Shown piece by piece: positions 9,129 through 19,328 of a DNA stretch of 64,000 bases. Within the stretch, counting starts at the first letter, position 1; every line of letters starts with the position of its first letter. Under the pieces are notes generated by a model. That model did not search any database and was not told the DNA's origin. It was given only the letters and a program-made list of their open reading frames with translations. A program made the translations under genes and the position numbers. The stretch is from Polynucleobacter sp. JS-JIR-II-50 (lineage in GTDB: Bacteria > Pseudomonadota > Gammaproteobacteria > Burkholderiales > Burkholderiaceae), in NCBI RefSeq assembly GCF_018687895.1, contig NZ_CP061307.1, forward strand, positions 124,001 through 188,000, in the 5' to 3' direction.

Positions 9129-10445
9129 CTAATGGTCTTCTGGCTTGGAATGCGAGGCGAATAGTTTGGGTAACAACTTAATCAAGGCGTCACGCTCAGC
9201 GCCATTAGAGTGTTGCAGTGCATGGAGTGAGCCATGCAGAAATTTATTAGTCAGGCCTTGTGCCATGGCATTGAGAACTTCTTGTGGATCATCACCACGC
9301 ATCAAGCGTTTCATCGCACGTTCGAGTTCGAGTTGGCGCAAACGTTCACCTTGCTGCTGAATATCCTGAATTACTGGAACCGCATTACGACCCTGCATCC
9401 AATGCATAAAGTTACCAACACGATCTTCGATGATCGCTTCAGCTTGGCTTACAGCCGCTTGACGTAAGTTGGCACCAGTCTGAATCATCATTCCCAAATC
9501 ATCAACGGTATAGAGATAAATATCATCTAGTCGAGAAATTTCAGGTTCAAAATCTCGCGGCACTGCTAAATCAATCATCACCATCGGCTTGTGGCGACGC
9601 TGTTTTAGAGCGCTCTCCACCATACCAAGACCAATAATGGGTAGGGATGAGGCAGTGCTGGAGACAATAATGTCGAACTCATGCAGGCGCCCCGGGAGCT
9701 CCGAGAGCTTGAAAGATTCAGCTTCAACGTCTTGCGAGGAAATAGAATCTGCAAGCTCCTGACCGCGCTCAATAGTGCGGTTAGCAATCGCCACATTCTT
9801 TGGTTTGCGCGCAACAAAATGGGTTGCGCATAAAGTGATCATCTCACCGGCACCAATGAATAAAATCTTTTGATCTGCAATTTTTTCAAAGATACGTTCT
9901 GAGAGACGAACAGAGGCTGCAGCCATTGAAATAGAGTGCGCACCGATTTCAGTCGAGCCGCGTACTTCTTTAGCGACTGCAAACGTTTTCTGGAAAAGTT
10001 GATTGAGATAGGTTCCCAATACGCCGGCATCATTTGCAGTGCGAACCGCATCTTTCATTTGACCTAAGATTTGTGTCTCACCAATCACCATGGAATCTAA
10101 ACCACACGCAACTCTGAAGGCGTGTCGCACTGCATCTGATTGCGGTAATGAGTAAATGTGAGGCTCAAGACTGCTTGGTGCAAGCTGTTGAGTTTTGGCT
10201 AACCAATCGAAAGTAGCTTCATGCAGAAGACCTGCGGCGCTGGCATCATTTGCGGCACAGTAGACCTCAGTGCGGTTGCAAGTTGACAAAATTGTGGCTT
10301 CGGGAAGCCCGGCCTGATTCGCGCCAACTAAATGTTGGCGAAGATCGTGCAACGCTTCTTGAAGAAATTCAGGGTCAAAGGCGACCTTTTCCCGAATGGC
10401 GACCGGCGCTGTGTGATGATTGATGCCGAGTGTCAACAACTTCAT
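9129..10445 (-). CDS. hemA: glutamyl-tRNA reductase
   Basis: A 438-residue enzyme making glutamate-1-semialdehyde from Glu-tRNA(Glu) with NADPH, the first committed step of C5-pathway haem synthesis. The N-terminal [17 protein letters not shown] is family-specific, and the catalytic Cys is Cys56 in [12 protein letters not shown]. The region [14 protein letters not shown] near 195-210 starts the NADPH domain. It is the first gene of hemA-prfA-prmC. Its start is one base from an ATG of the divergent membrane ORF, so its promoter must lie inside that reading frame or that ORF starts later than drawn. Confidence 0.97.
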   Translation of the reverse strand: MKLLTLGINHHTAPVAIREKVAFDPEFLQEALHDLRQHLVGANQAGLPEATILSTCNRTEVYCAANDASAAGLLHEATFDWLAKTQQLAPSSLEPHIYSLPQSDAVRHAFRVACGLDSMVIGETQILGQMKDAVRTANDAGVLGTYLNQLFQKTFAVAKEVRGSTEIGAHSISMAAASVRLSERIFEKIADQKILFIGAGEMITLCATHFVARKPKNVAIANRTIERGQELADSISSQDVEAESFKLSELPGRLHEFDIIVSSTASSLPIIGLGMVESALKQRRHKPMVMIDLAVPRDFEPEISRLDDIYLYTVDDLGMMIQTGANLRQAAVSQAEAIIEDRVGNFMHWMQGRNAVPVIQDIQQQGERLRQLELERAMKRLMRGDDPQEVLNAMAQGLTNKFLHGSLHALQHSNGAERDALIKLLPKLFASHSKPEDH

Positions 10446-10446
10446 A

Positions 10447-10743
10447 ATGGCAATTATAGATTTGATGGCAGCATTAATGGGGGTATCAATGGGGTTTTTG
10501 GCTTTTCTGGTGATTGGGGGTGTTTCTGGGGTGTCAGCCTGGATTTTTTACCCCGGAGCTTCTGGCGGGGTCAAGCCCGGCAGGATTCTGATGGCCTTCT
10601 TACTGGGGTCTATTGCAGCGGTTGCTAGCTCGTATGCAGGGCAATACTGGGAGCTTTTCCAATCCGGGCAAATCTTAGAGTGGGCCAGCGCTATTTTTGC
10701 TGCCTGTGCAGTCGGATGTGTTTTTACTGCTTTAGCTAAATAA
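10447..10743 (+). CDS. small integral membrane protein of unknown function
   Basis: A hydrophobic protein of up to 98 residues from the ATG at 10447. Other in-frame ATGs, including 10465, 10477 and 10489, would give shorter forms that may be better because they leave room for the divergent hemA promoter. Three hydrophobic segments are visible, roughly [36 protein letters not shown] and [19 protein letters not shown], with little loop sequence. The Gly/Ala-rich three-helix layout is like GlsB/YeaQ-type proteins, but I see no decisive motif. The last 12 bases overlap the convergent ung gene. Confidence 0.62.
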   Translation: MAIIDLMAALMGVSMGFLAFLVIGGVSGVSAWIFYPGASGGVKPGRILMAFLLGSIAAVASSYAGQYWELFQSGQILEWASAIFAACAVGCVFTALAK

Positions 10744-11481
10744 GTCGGCCTGACTGTTCTCCACCCACTGAATAGGTGCGCTCTTTTGCTCAATCAGCCA
10801 TTGATTGACTGTAGTGAAGTGATTGCAACTGGCCTTGCCACCAGGCTCCAAAAAAGGCTTATTCGTCTTGTATACGCCAAGTCCAGATGGATGGGAAGAT
10901 TGCAAGATCAAAGGATTCTGACCGCTTTCTATGAGTGGTAGCTTAGATTGGGCATGACCACCCCATAGCATCCAGACAACATGTGGCCTTGTTTTGGATA
11001 AAGCGCTGATTAAATGATCAATGAAGCTTTTCCATCCCAGACCCGTATGACTGCCGGCCTCGCCGAGTTTGACGCTCAAAGCTGTATTGAGAAGTAGCAC
11101 TCCTTGCTCGGCCCAGTTATGTAGATCGCCATTTGGTAAAGACCCAAAACCTTCTAATGCCAATGCTTTACTGATGTTGCGTAGTGAGCTGGGAAATCCT
11201 CGTGAATTGACTGCAATCTCAGCAGGTATCGAAAAGGCTAGCCCTTGCGCCAGCCCTGGCGAGTGGTAAGGGTCTTGACCCAAGATCACCACCTTTACAG
11301 AATTCACAGGACAAAGTTTGAGGGCTTTAAAAAAGTTCTGAGGCTCTGGTCGAACAACTTCAGTATCAAGAGCGGTCCGTAAATTTTTTTCAAGTGAGCA
11401 CCAATCTGCTGACTCGAAGTAATTCCCTAGTAATTCTTGCCAATCTTTTGGGATATCGTCTTTTGAAAATAGTGCTTTCAA
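10732..11481 (-). CDS. ung: uracil-DNA glycosylase, family 1
   Basis: A 249-residue enzyme that removes uracil from DNA in base excision repair. The catalytic water-activating loop GQDPYHSPGLAQGLAFS starts at 68, with Asp70 as the expected general base. LLLNTALSVKLGEAGSH near 130 contains the uracil-recognition Asn region, and SSHPSGLG near 208-215 is the HPS DNA-intercalation loop. It is 6 bases downstream of the M61 peptidase gene and converges on the membrane ORF. Confidence 0.96.
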   Translation of the reverse strand: MKALFSKDDIPKDWQELLGNYFESADWCSLEKNLRTALDTEVVRPEPQNFFKALKLCPVNSVKVVILGQDPYHSPGLAQGLAFSIPAEIAVNSRGFPSSLRNISKALALEGFGSLPNGDLHNWAEQGVLLLNTALSVKLGEAGSHTGLGWKSFIDHLISALSKTRPHVVWMLWGGHAQSKLPLIESGQNPLILQSSHPSGLGVYKTNKPFLEPGGKASCNHFTTVNQWLIEQKSAPIQWVENSQADLFS

Positions 11482-11487
11482 TTTCGA

Positions 11488-13269
11488 TCAGACATCTTTC
11501 TTAGGGGTTAGTTCATATTGCACAGGTAGCTGGGCGGATTGCATTGAAACCATGCGCTCGTGCTCTAGATCATCGCGATAGAAAGTAATGCGGGTATGCG
11601 AGTTTTCGGATAGGCTGCCTAAGATCCTGTCCCAGCGGGCGCCGGTGACGCGCTGCCCATCAATACTGGCCAGTAAATCACCGGCTGATAAGCCTGCTGC
11701 TTGGGCAATCCCGCCTTCCAGCACATGGGTAACCTTAAGCCAGCCATTGAGATCTGTATGGCGCATCCCAAACTGTAGCTTGAGCTTTTCCAGCGTGGAT
11801 TGCGATTTTGTTTTTACGGAAATGAGATTTGAGCCTATCCATTTTTGCAGCGGAATATCTTCTGTGCCAAAAATATAGCGGGCCTTCATCTCATTCCAGA
11901 TTTTGTTAAAACCATTACCTAGAAATTCAAAAATCAAAGCATCTAGTCCATCTTCTGTAATGCCGTCAAGGGTGACGCCATGTTTATTCCAAAGTAGGCG
12001 CATGAGGTCATCTAGAGATTGTTTATTTTTAGTGAATGCCCGAATCTGCAGATCAAGACCAAGTGCAACTAGGGCGCCTTTGCCGTAGTAGCTGACAACC
12101 GAATTTGGCGTGTTCTCATCCGCTTGGTAATACTTGGTCCAGGCATCAAAAGAGCTGTCAGCTAGGCTTTGCTTGTGGCGCCCAGGACCGCGCAAGATCC
12201 CGTTCCAGTTATCCGCAACGAGTTTTAGATAAGTCTTAAGGTCAATTCGTTTACTACGCAGTAGTTGGAGATCATCGTAGTAACTGGTGAAGCCCTCAAA
12301 CACCCACAGTAAGCGAGTGTGATTACGTTTGGTCAGATCATACGGTTGAAAGGCTTTTGGCTGAATGCGCTTCACTAGCCATGCATGAAAATACTCGTGA
12401 CTACACAAGCCTAAGAATTCTCTATACGTGGATTCTTCAAAGAGAATATTTTCTTGGGGGATTTGATCGCGCCTGCAGAGTAGTGCGGTGCTATTACGAT
12501 GCTCAAGGCCGCCATAGCCATTTAATACCGCGTTAACTAAGAAAAGATATTCACTGAAAGGAGCGCGCTTGGATTTTGGCTCAAAGAGATCAATGGTGCT
12601 GGCGCAGATTGCTTGTAAATCTTGCGCAAGACGTTTGGCATCAACAATATGATTGCAGCCCTGTATTGCCATGCGATGAGGTACACCATTCGACTTCCAG
12701 TGCACCAGTTGGAATTCACCCATAGCTACAGGATGATCCAATAGATCGTCATAATTTTGTGCCAGATAAAAACCAAATCCACGCTCATCCGTCTTGGCAG
12801 CTCTCAAGGTAGTTTGAACTGTCCAGTGATCAGCAAAGGCAACTTCTGGCGCGGCGATAGCGAGTGAGCAAGGTAAATGCTCTTGCCCTTTGACGGCTAG
12901 ACATAGGCTAGTAGCGTTAAAGAATGCGCGTTCGGTATCCAGATAGGCTGCACGCACTGAAGAATCAAACGCATAAACAGTGCTGAGTACCTCTATCGGA
13001 CCATTGCATTGCGGTAAGCGCCAATGGTCGTTATCAATCCGTTCGAGGGTTATTTTTCTCTTGGCATCCTCTACTGAAAACGCCTCAACTGATTCGATAT
13101 GTTTACTAAAATCACGAATTAAATAACTACCTGGAATCCAAGCTGGCATTTGTAGCACCTGACCATCGGGATCAGGGTTGGCAATATGCAGCTTGATGCG
13201 AAAGTAATGGCCATGCAGGTCTGCCGGCCAGACCGTATATTGAATTGCGGGTAAGTCGGCGTGGTTCAT
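11488..13269 (-). CDS. M61 family metallopeptidase (glycyl aminopeptidase-like) with PDZ domain
   Basis: A 593-residue predicted zinc peptidase. HEYFHAWLVKRIQP near 290-303 contains the HExxH zinc motif, and EGFTSYYDDL about 28 residues later supplies the third ligand, typical of gluzincins. The N-terminal 1-170 is the beta-rich M61 domain (TVWPADLHGHYFRIKLHI at 12-29). The C-terminal region near 500-580 is a PDZ-like fold, with GGIAQAAGLSAGDLLASIDG matching the carboxylate-binding loop. There is no signal peptide, so it should act in the cytoplasm. It sits between a dsbC-like gene (5 bases upstream) and ung, and the three may form a run with the UbiH-like gene. Confidence 0.9.
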   Translation of the reverse strand: MNHADLPAIQYTVWPADLHGHYFRIKLHIANPDPDGQVLQMPAWIPGSYLIRDFSKHIESVEAFSVEDAKRKITLERIDNDHWRLPQCNGPIEVLSTVYAFDSSVRAAYLDTERAFFNATSLCLAVKGQEHLPCSLAIAAPEVAFADHWTVQTTLRAAKTDERGFGFYLAQNYDDLLDHPVAMGEFQLVHWKSNGVPHRMAIQGCNHIVDAKRLAQDLQAICASTIDLFEPKSKRAPFSEYLFLVNAVLNGYGGLEHRNSTALLCRRDQIPQENILFEESTYREFLGLCSHEYFHAWLVKRIQPKAFQPYDLTKRNHTRLLWVFEGFTSYYDDLQLLRSKRIDLKTYLKLVADNWNGILRGPGRHKQSLADSSFDAWTKYYQADENTPNSVVSYYGKGALVALGLDLQIRAFTKNKQSLDDLMRLLWNKHGVTLDGITEDGLDALIFEFLGNGFNKIWNEMKARYIFGTEDIPLQKWIGSNLISVKTKSQSTLEKLKLQFGMRHTDLNGWLKVTHVLEGGIAQAAGLSAGDLLASIDGQRVTGARWDRILGSLSENSHTRITFYRDDLEHERMVSMQSAQLPVQYELTPKKDV

Positions 13270-13274
13270 GATAT

Positions 13275-13997
13275 TTATTTCAGGGAGCTAAATTTCTTTT
13301 CGATATCGGTAATTTGTACCGCGCCAGGGAAACGGCTGCCATCAGTAAAGAATAAAGTCGGCGTGCCCGTGATTCCATAGGTCTTTGCGAAAGCCATATT
13401 TTTATCCAGTGGTGTACTGCATTCTCCCTTGCCACTTGGTGATATGCCATTCACCATCCAGTCAATATACGTCTTATAGGGATCAGAAGAACACCAAATT
13501 TGCTTCGACTTTTGTGCAGAATCGGGCGATAAGATTGGAATTAGATACGTGTAGATGGTGACGTTATCAAGCTGCTGTAGGGATTTTTCTAGGCGCTTGC
13601 AGTAGCCACAGTTTGGATCGGAAAAGACTGCCAGCTGGCGGCTACCATTGCCACGAACATTTTTAATCGCATTAGCAGGTGTCAATTCACTCCATTTAAT
13701 ACGATTTAAGTCCGCCTGTCTTTGCTCGGTAATATTTTTACCGGATGCGAGCTCAATGATTTCCCCTTGAATCAGATACTTCCCAGAAGTATCAGTATAA
13801 AAAATATCATTGCCAACCAATACTTCATAAAGTCCAGAAACTGGGGCTGGTGAAACACTTTTCACTTTGGCATTAGTGCCTAACTTCTTTTGGATCTCAG
13901 TCTTTAATTGCTGTTCTTGTTGTGCGTGAAGTGGGGTAGTGCAGAGCAGGGCGGCACCAATGAATGCAATCGCAGATAACAATTTATTCAAAATCAA
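13275..13997 (-). CDS. dsbC: periplasmic thiol:disulfide isomerase, DsbC family
   Basis: A 240-residue protein with a signal peptide at about 1-25 (hydrophobic AIAFIGAALLCTTP, cleavage after PLHA). Residues 26-95 are the DsbC N-terminal dimerisation domain and the rest is a thioredoxin fold. The active site is C130-G-Y-C133 in SDPNCGYCKRLEKS, and the cis-Pro region is TGTPTLFFTDG near 213. DsbC isomerises wrong disulfides in the periplasm and is kept reduced by DsbD. The gene overlaps the 3' end of the UbiH-family gene by 14 bases, which suggests coupled translation. Confidence 0.92.
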   Translation of the reverse strand: MILNKLLSAIAFIGAALLCTTPLHAQQEQQLKTEIQKKLGTNAKVKSVSPAPVSGLYEVLVGNDIFYTDTSGKYLIQGEIIELASGKNITEQRQADLNRIKWSELTPANAIKNVRGNGSRQLAVFSDPNCGYCKRLEKSLQQLDNVTIYTYLIPILSPDSAQKSKQIWCSSDPYKTYIDWMVNGISPSGKGECSTPLDKNMAFAKTYGITGTPTLFFTDGSRFPGAVQITDIEKKFSSLK

Positions 13998-15258
13998 TTT
14001 CTCCTAAAGCGCGTTCAATTAAGCGCTGTTTTATAAAGTGGCTTTTGTTCGCGAGACCTAAACCCCAATTGCGGAGCTGGCGTTCAGTGCTACTACTTGC
14101 AGAAAATAATTTTTTGAGTTTATCGGTAACCCATAAGAGAGCGCTAGTGTCGCCTTGTCGTTGTCGTTCATAACGTCGAAGCAATACCAAGTCACTAGGT
14201 GCGCGGAACGATTCACGCTTGCCCAAAATATTCAGTAGTACGGCAACATCTCGCAGCCCTAGATTCAGGCCTTGCCCAGCTAGTGGATGCATGACATGGG
14301 CGGCATCACCAATGAGCACAACCTTCGGAGAGGAGTCTGGCCCGATAAATCGTTTGGCTCGAATCTTTCTTAACGGGAAAGCTGCTGGCACTGAGTTCAG
14401 AGTCAGCGCACCTAATTGTTTGGCAATCGCACCATTAGCTATAGAAGAGAATTGATCTAGCCATTGCGCTTGATCTAGTTTTAATAAATCAGCCGCATGT
14501 TCTGGGGAAGTAGACCAAACCATCGATACTTGTTTTCCTGGCAAGGGCAACATGGCAACAATATCGCCGCCCGGCAAAAACCATTGGAAGGCAGTTTCTA
14601 AATGGGGATAGTCGCAAAGCCAATTGGCAACTACTGCACTTTGTGAATAACTTTCTTCACTTGCGCTAATACCCAATTCATTGCGAATTGGTGAGTTGGC
14701 ACCATCAGCTGCTATTACGAGTTGTGCACGAATGCACCCACCGTTTTTTAAATGCAGAGTACTTCCATCTGCATCTACCTGAATTTTTTCCACAACATCA
14801 TTGATACGCTCTAACTTATTCTGAAAACGCGAAGCTTGATCAATGGTGTGCTCAATTAAATTGGCTTCTCCAATCCAGGCAAGTTGTGGAGTGCCTGCTT
14901 CAAATGCAGAAAGATGGAGATGGTCATTCTTTTCACCTCGATCACCGTAGATGCGCATGTCTCGGACTGCTTGCAGGCGGTTGTGATCAATTGCATCCCA
15001 AATATGCAAATGAGCCAGTAATTTTTGGGTGCTAGGCGAAAAAGCGTAGATTCTTTGGCCCCATTGAGTGCCTTGCGGGCTTGGAACGTTTTGCCCTAAA
15101 TCGGGGGCAATTTCAATGGTTTGAAGGCCAAGTTGGGCTAGACCTAGGGCGCAAGCCTTACCAGTAATGCCTCCGCCGACTACGACAACATCTACTGTGC
15201 GGATTTGGGTGGAATGGGGGGTGGACTTGGGCACGTGATTTGGGCGAACTTCTGACAT
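13984..15258 (-). CDS. UbiH/UbiF/VisC-family FAD-dependent monooxygenase (ubiquinone biosynthesis)
   Basis: A 424-residue flavoprotein hydroxylase. VVVVGGGITGKACALGLA near 24-41 is the FAD-binding GxGxxG Rossmann motif, LVIAADGANSPIRNELG near 180 is the DG motif, and VVLIGDAAHVMHPLAGQGLNLGLRD near 310-335 is the GD/FAD ribityl motif of the UbiH/COQ6 group. Members hydroxylate the ubiquinone ring at C5, C6 or C1, and the ring position cannot be told from sequence alone. A coq7 gene later in this window covers another ring hydroxylation. The start lies 40 bases from divergent ychF. Confidence 0.88.
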   Translation of the reverse strand: MSEVRPNHVPKSTPHSTQIRTVDVVVVGGGITGKACALGLAQLGLQTIEIAPDLGQNVPSPQGTQWGQRIYAFSPSTQKLLAHLHIWDAIDHNRLQAVRDMRIYGDRGEKNDHLHLSAFEAGTPQLAWIGEANLIEHTIDQASRFQNKLERINDVVEKIQVDADGSTLHLKNGGCIRAQLVIAADGANSPIRNELGISASEESYSQSAVVANWLCDYPHLETAFQWFLPGGDIVAMLPLPGKQVSMVWSTSPEHAADLLKLDQAQWLDQFSSIANGAIAKQLGALTLNSVPAAFPLRKIRAKRFIGPDSSPKVVLIGDAAHVMHPLAGQGLNLGLRDVAVLLNILGKRESFRAPSDLVLLRRYERQRQGDTSALLWVTDKLKKLFSASSSTERQLRNWGLGLANKSHFIKQRLIERALGEIDFE

Positions 15259-15298
15259 AACTCGATGATATCGAAACCGGCCCCTTTACAATAACGCT

Positions 15299-16393
15299 AT
15301 GTCTTTGAAATGTGGCATCGTCGGCCTGCCTAACGTCGGCAAATCTACCCTCTTTAATGCGCTTACCAAGGCTGGAATCGCAGCGGAAAACTATCCTTTC
15401 TGCACGATTGAGCCTAATGTGGGCGTTGTTGAGGTTCCTGACCCCCGTCTAGCTGCCTTGGCTGAGATCGTGAAGCCTGAGCGCATCCTGCCTGCAGCAG
15501 TCGAATTTGTCGATATTGCTGGTTTAGTGGCTGGCGCCTCAAAAGGTGAAGGTCTTGGCAATCAGTTTTTAGCGAATATTCGTGAAACTGATGCTATTAC
15601 CCATGTCGTCCGGTGTTTCGAGGATCCCAACGTCATCCACGTTGCTGGGAAAATTGATCCTATTGCTGACATTGGTGTGATTGATACCGAATTGGCTTTA
15701 TCGGACTTGGCAACGGTTGAGAAAACTCTGAATCGCTCAAGCAAGGCCGCTAAGTCTGGCAATGATAAAGAGGCTGCTGCTTTGGTTGCCGTTCTGACTA
15801 AAGTGCAAACTCATTTAGATTCTGCTCTGCCAGTGCGCAGTTTGAATCTCAATGATGATGAAAAATTATTGATTAAACCGTTGTGTTTGATTACTGCTAA
15901 GCCTGCGATGTATGTTGCGAACGTCAAAGAAGATGGCTTCTCAAATAATCCACATCTCGAGGCTGTGAAGCAGCATGCGGCAAAAGAAAATGCTCCAGTT
16001 GTTGCTGTATGCGCCGCTATTGAAGCGGAAATCGCTGACTTAGAAGAGGCCGACAAGATTGAGTTCTTGGCAGACTTAGGGATGGAAGAGCCAGGCTTAG
16101 ATCGCGTGATTCGTGCGGGCTATTCATTGCTTGGCTTGCAAACCTATTTCACCGCAGGAGTTAAAGAGGTTCGTGCATGGACTATCCATGTTGGTGATAC
16201 AGCGCCTCAAGCTGCCGGCGTGATTCATACTGACTTTGAGCGTGGCTTTATTCGTGCTCAGACAATCTCCTACGAAGATTTTGTGCAGTACAAAGGGGAG
16301 TCTGGTGCTAAGGAGGCCGGTAAGATGCGCGCTGAAGGTAAGGAGTATGTTGTTAAAGATGGAGATGTACTGAACTTCCTGTTTAACGTCTAA
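15299..16393 (+). CDS. ychF: redox-regulated ATPase YchF (Obg-like, TRAFAC family)
   Basis: A 364-residue P-loop NTPase of standard length. GLPNVGKST at 9-17 is the G1 motif. [22 protein letters not shown] near 66-87 covers the G3 DxxG. The NxxE-type G4 explains its ATP rather than GTP preference. The C-terminal TGS domain is seen in the stretch ending [16 protein letters not shown]. YchF/OLA1 binds ribosomes and is linked to oxidative stress and start-site selection. It is divergent from the UbiH-like gene and ends at a clear terminator. Confidence 0.97.
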   Translation: MSLKCGIVGLPNVGKSTLFNALTKAGIAAENYPFCTIEPNVGVVEVPDPRLAALAEIVKPERILPAAVEFVDIAGLVAGASKGEGLGNQFLANIRETDAITHVVRCFEDPNVIHVAGKIDPIADIGVIDTELALSDLATVEKTLNRSSKAAKSGNDKEAAALVAVLTKVQTHLDSALPVRSLNLNDDEKLLIKPLCLITAKPAMYVANVKEDGFSNNPHLEAVKQHAAKENAPVVAVCAAIEAEIADLEEADKIEFLADLGMEEPGLDRVIRAGYSLLGLQTYFTAGVKEVRAWTIHVGDTAPQAAGVIHTDFERGFIRAQTISYEDFVQYKGESGAKEAGKMRAEGKEYVVKDGDVLNFLFNV

Positions 16394-16415
16394 AGCATTC
16401 TTATTTTTGCCCAAT

Positions 16416-16440
16416 AAAAAAGCCCTTTTCAGGGCTTTTT
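16416..16440. terminator. rho-independent terminator after ychF
   Basis: AAAAAAGCCCT pairs with AGGGCTTTTT around a four-base loop, ending in a T run. The A run on the other side means it can also end the minus-strand gene whose stop is at 16466. Confidence 0.92.
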
Positions 16441-16465
16441 GCTTATGCAGTCAGGTTCTATCTGA

Positions 16466-16816
16466 TCACGAGGCTTTTGCTGCCTTCTCTAAACATTTAG
16501 AAATTTCTTCATAGCGCTTCAGAGCAATCTTGGTGGGCAATACTTCTTTTTTGCGACCATCAGCATTGGCTGCCATTTTGATATAGCCCAAGGCACTAAG
16601 ATTTTTGAGGCGACCATGCAATGTAGCTTGTGAGCCAAGATCAGAAATGGAGATCAGATCACCAACCAAAATTGATTGCTTGGCATGGGCACAAGAAACA
16701 ATCTTATCGAGCAAGCTCTCTTCGATGCAATCAAGTTTTTTCCCTGGATTGATGCGATCGAGAGCATCAATTAAGTTGAGGAACTTGATATAGGATGACG
16801 GTTTAGTAGATGACAT
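16466..16816 (-). CDS. winged-helix DNA-binding protein (MarR-like fold), function unknown
   Basis: A 116-residue protein. Residues about 45-85 look like a winged helix-turn-helix: a helix starting ILVGDLISISDLG, a recognition helix SQATLHGRLKNLSALGYI, then a Lys/Arg-rich wing (AANADGRKKEVLPT) and a C-terminal helix. No ligand domain is present and no target is known. It is a single gene between two terminator-like or divergent boundaries, with about 100 bases separating it from the divergent membrane gene, where an autoregulatory site could lie. Confidence 0.72.
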   Translation of the reverse strand: MSSTKPSSYIKFLNLIDALDRINPGKKLDCIEESLLDKIVSCAHAKQSILVGDLISISDLGSQATLHGRLKNLSALGYIKMAANADGRKKEVLPTKIALKRYEEISKCLEKAAKAS

Positions 16817-16919
16817 ATTTATTTATTTTTAATAGCTCTAGGGCTGGGACTAGTGTATTCTCTTAGTCTGAGTTTGGCAATTGATGCGCATCAATAAAAA
16901 TTAATCCATACTGCTTGCA

Positions 16920-17489
16920 ATGGTTAAATTATTTGCAATTTCTTCAGAGTGGTTTGTTGGATGCGTCATTAGTGCGATGGCGTACACATTTCTTTTTTAT
17001 TTCAACAACTGGCTAACAAGTGATATCACTTTTAGCTTAGGGGTGAGTTGGATTTATCTGCCTGCTGGCCTACGCTTATTTTTGACTTTGATTTTTGGTT
17101 TACCTGGCGCTATTGGAATTGCTATAGCCTCATTTTTAATTAGCTATTACGGCGATTTTCTGCATGACTTAACCGTATGTACTGGGGTTGGATTAATTTC
17201 TGGGTTTGCGCCTTTTTTGGCTAGATTTTTTGTTTTTAGCAATCTTCGCCTTGAGTCAGACTTAAGTAATCTCAACTTCCCCAAACTTATTGCCTGTATT
17301 TTGATTTATTCCCTGCTTTCAGCGGGGCTGCATCAGTGGTGGTTCGCTACGATGAGCTTGGATGATACGGGCAGTATGAATCACTTCTTGGTGATGTTTA
17401 TTGGCGATGTGCTGGGCTCTCTGCTGCTGATCTCTTTGATCAAATGCTGCCTAGATCTGTTACGAAAAACTAGACAAACAGCTCGCTAA
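16920..17489 (+). CDS. integral membrane protein, MASE1-like, function unknown
   Basis: A 189-residue protein with about five to six transmembrane segments: [76 protein letters not shown] and [14 protein letters not shown]. The Y-L-P-A-G-L-R-L block followed by a Gly-rich helix resembles the WLPAG region of MASE1 sensory membrane domains, but no signalling domain is attached. The last 20 bases overlap the convergent trpC gene. It may be a free-standing sensor or chaperone-type membrane domain; the function is not assignable. Confidence 0.68.
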   Translation: MVKLFAISSEWFVGCVISAMAYTFLFYFNNWLTSDITFSLGVSWIYLPAGLRLFLTLIFGLPGAIGIAIASFLISYYGDFLHDLTVCTGVGLISGFAPFLARFFVFSNLRLESDLSNLNFPKLIACILIYSLLSAGLHQWWFATMSLDDTGSMNHFLVMFIGDVLGSLLLISLIKCCLDLLRKTRQTAR

Positions 17490-18273
17490 GGGCTGCGCCT
17501 GGATCTGTGGCGCGCATAAATGCTTCCCCAACTAAGAATGCATTGATTTGATTGTTACGCATAAGTTCTACATCAGCGCGACTCAAGATGCCAGACTCTG
17601 TCACTAAGGTTTTATTGTTCGGAACCATAGACATTAGAGAGAGGGTGGTTTGCAGTGTCACCTCAAAGGTTTTTAGGTCTCGATTGTTAATGCCAAGTAA
17701 TGATGTTTTAAGTTCTAGCGCTTGTTCTAATTCTGGGGCATTGTGAACTTCAACCAATACATCTAAACCGAGCTCATGTGCACAGGCCTCAAGCTCTTTC
17801 ATTTGATTTAATTCTAGGCAAGCCACGATTAACAGGATTGCATCAGCGCCAATCGCACGCGCTTCATAAACTTGGTAAGGGTCTATGGTGAAGTCTTTGC
17901 GTAATACTGGGATGTTGCATGCGGATCGAGCTTCTTGCAGATACGTATTGCATCCTTGGAAATAATCCACATCCGTTAACACTGACAAACATGCGGCCCC
18001 ATGCTTTTCATAGGACCGGGCAATATCTGCTGGCACGAAAATCTCGCGCAAGATGCCTTTGCTTGGGCTTGCCTTTTTGATTTCAGTAATGACTCCTGCT
18101 TTGCCAGCAGAAATCTTGTTCTCAATAGCCTGAATAAAGCCCCTTGGCTTTACAAGAGCATCACGATTATTGGCCTCAGCTAGCTCGCGTTGATTGGCAA
18201 GCGACATTTTCTGCAGGCAGTTAGCCACCTCAATTTTTTTGGTGGCAACAATTTTATCGAGGATATCGCTCAT
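17470..18273 (-). CDS. trpC: indole-3-glycerol phosphate synthase
   Basis: A 267-residue TIM-barrel enzyme converting CdRP to indole-3-glycerol phosphate. [17 protein letters not shown] from about 61 carries the catalytic Glu and Lys of the first strands. [20 protein letters not shown] near 118-137 carries the second catalytic Lys. [13 protein letters not shown] near 190 and [13 protein letters not shown] near 220 are the later barrel strands and phosphate site. It is monofunctional, not fused to TrpF, and is the last gene of the rpe-trpEGDC run. Confidence 0.97.
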   Translation of the reverse strand: MSDILDKIVATKKIEVANCLQKMSLANQRELAEANNRDALVKPRGFIQAIENKISAGKAGVITEIKKASPSKGILREIFVPADIARSYEKHGAACLSVLTDVDYFQGCNTYLQEARSACNIPVLRKDFTIDPYQVYEARAIGADAILLIVACLELNQMKELEACAHELGLDVLVEVHNAPELEQALELKTSLLGINNRDLKTFEVTLQTTLSLMSMVPNNKTLVTESGILSRADVELMRNNQINAFLVGEAFMRATDPGAALSELFV

Positions 18274-18286
18274 GAATAATCAATTA

Positions 18287-19309
18287 TTAAGATTGGGTTG
18301 CTGCAACAAAAGCATCTAACTTTTGACGTGCCGCTCCAGAGGTAATGGCTGCTTTGGCTAGGGCAATGCCGCTAGCAATGTCTTTTGCTACTCCAGCTAC
18401 ATAGAGCGTGGCCCCAGCATTAAGGCAGACGATATCGCTTGCGGGTCCTAGTTTGCCATCGAGCACATCCAAGACAATCTGCTTGGACTCTTCAGCATTG
18501 GCTACTTTAAAGCCGTTGGTGGGTGCAGTATTTAATCCAAAATCTTTTGGATGAATTTCATATTCACGAACCACGCCATCTTTGAGTTCGCCAACTAAGG
18601 TTGGGCCCTCTAAGGAAATTTCATCCAGGCCGTCTCGCCCATAAACAACGAGAGCATGCTCCATTCCCAATGCTTGTAATACGCGTGCCTGAATACCAAC
18701 CAGGTCAGCATGAAATACGCCCATCAAAATTCGCTTGGCATCAGCGGGGTTAGTGAGTGGGCCAAGGATGTTGAAGATAGTCCGGACGCCGAGTTGCTTG
18801 CGAATGGGCACAACATTTTTCATCGCTGGATGATGGTTAGGGGCAAACATAAAGCCTGCACCTACTGTTGAGATGCACGTGGCGACTTGCTCGGCGGAAA
18901 GAGTCAGATTTACGCCAAGCGCTTCTAATACATCTGCGCTGCCTGATTTGCTGCTGACGCTGCGATTACCATGCTTGGCAATCTTCGCACCAGCACCTGC
19001 TGCAACAAACATGGCAGCAGTTGAGATATTGAAGGTGTGAGCGCCATCGCCGCCTGTGCCCACCACATCCACCAAGTGCTTGCGGTCATCCACTTTTACT
19101 GAGGTAGCAAACTCTCGCATCACTTGTGCGGCAGCAGCGATCTCACCAACGGTTTCTTTTTTAGTGCGCAAGGCAACCAATAATCCTGCCACCAACTCTG
19201 GCGCCATTTCACCGCTCATGATGAGCCGCATCATGGCTGTCATTTCATCATGAAACAGTTCACGATGTTCAATGCAGCGTTGGAGGGCTTCTTGCGGAGT
19301 AATGGACAT
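18287..19309 (-). CDS. trpD: anthranilate phosphoribosyltransferase
   Basis: A 340-residue protein from the ATG at 19309. A longer open frame reaches 19450, but its first 47 residues lie inside trpG and do not look like Trp[17 protein letters not shown] at about 82-97 contains the GTGGD PRPP loop, [21 protein letters not shown] near 120 is the second conserved loop, and [10 protein letters not shown] near 195-204 is also typical. It joins anthranilate to PRPP. The start is 19 bases after the trpG stop. Confidence 0.96.
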   Translation of the reverse strand: MSITPQEALQRCIEHRELFHDEMTAMMRLIMSGEMAPELVAGLLVALRTKKETVGEIAAAAQVMREFATSVKVDDRKHLVDVVGTGGDGAHTFNISTAAMFVAAGAGAKIAKHGNRSVSSKSGSADVLEALGVNLTLSAEQVATCISTVGAGFMFAPNHHPAMKNVVPIRKQLGVRTIFNILGPLTNPADAKRILMGVFHADLVGIQARVLQALGMEHALVVYGRDGLDEISLEGPTLVGELKDGVVREYEIHPKDFGLNTAPTNGFKVANAEESKQIVLDVLDGKLGPASDIVCLNAGATLYVAGVAKDIASGIALAKAAITSGAARQKLDAFVAATQS

Positions 19310-19328
19310 AGCGCTATTGGCAGACTGT

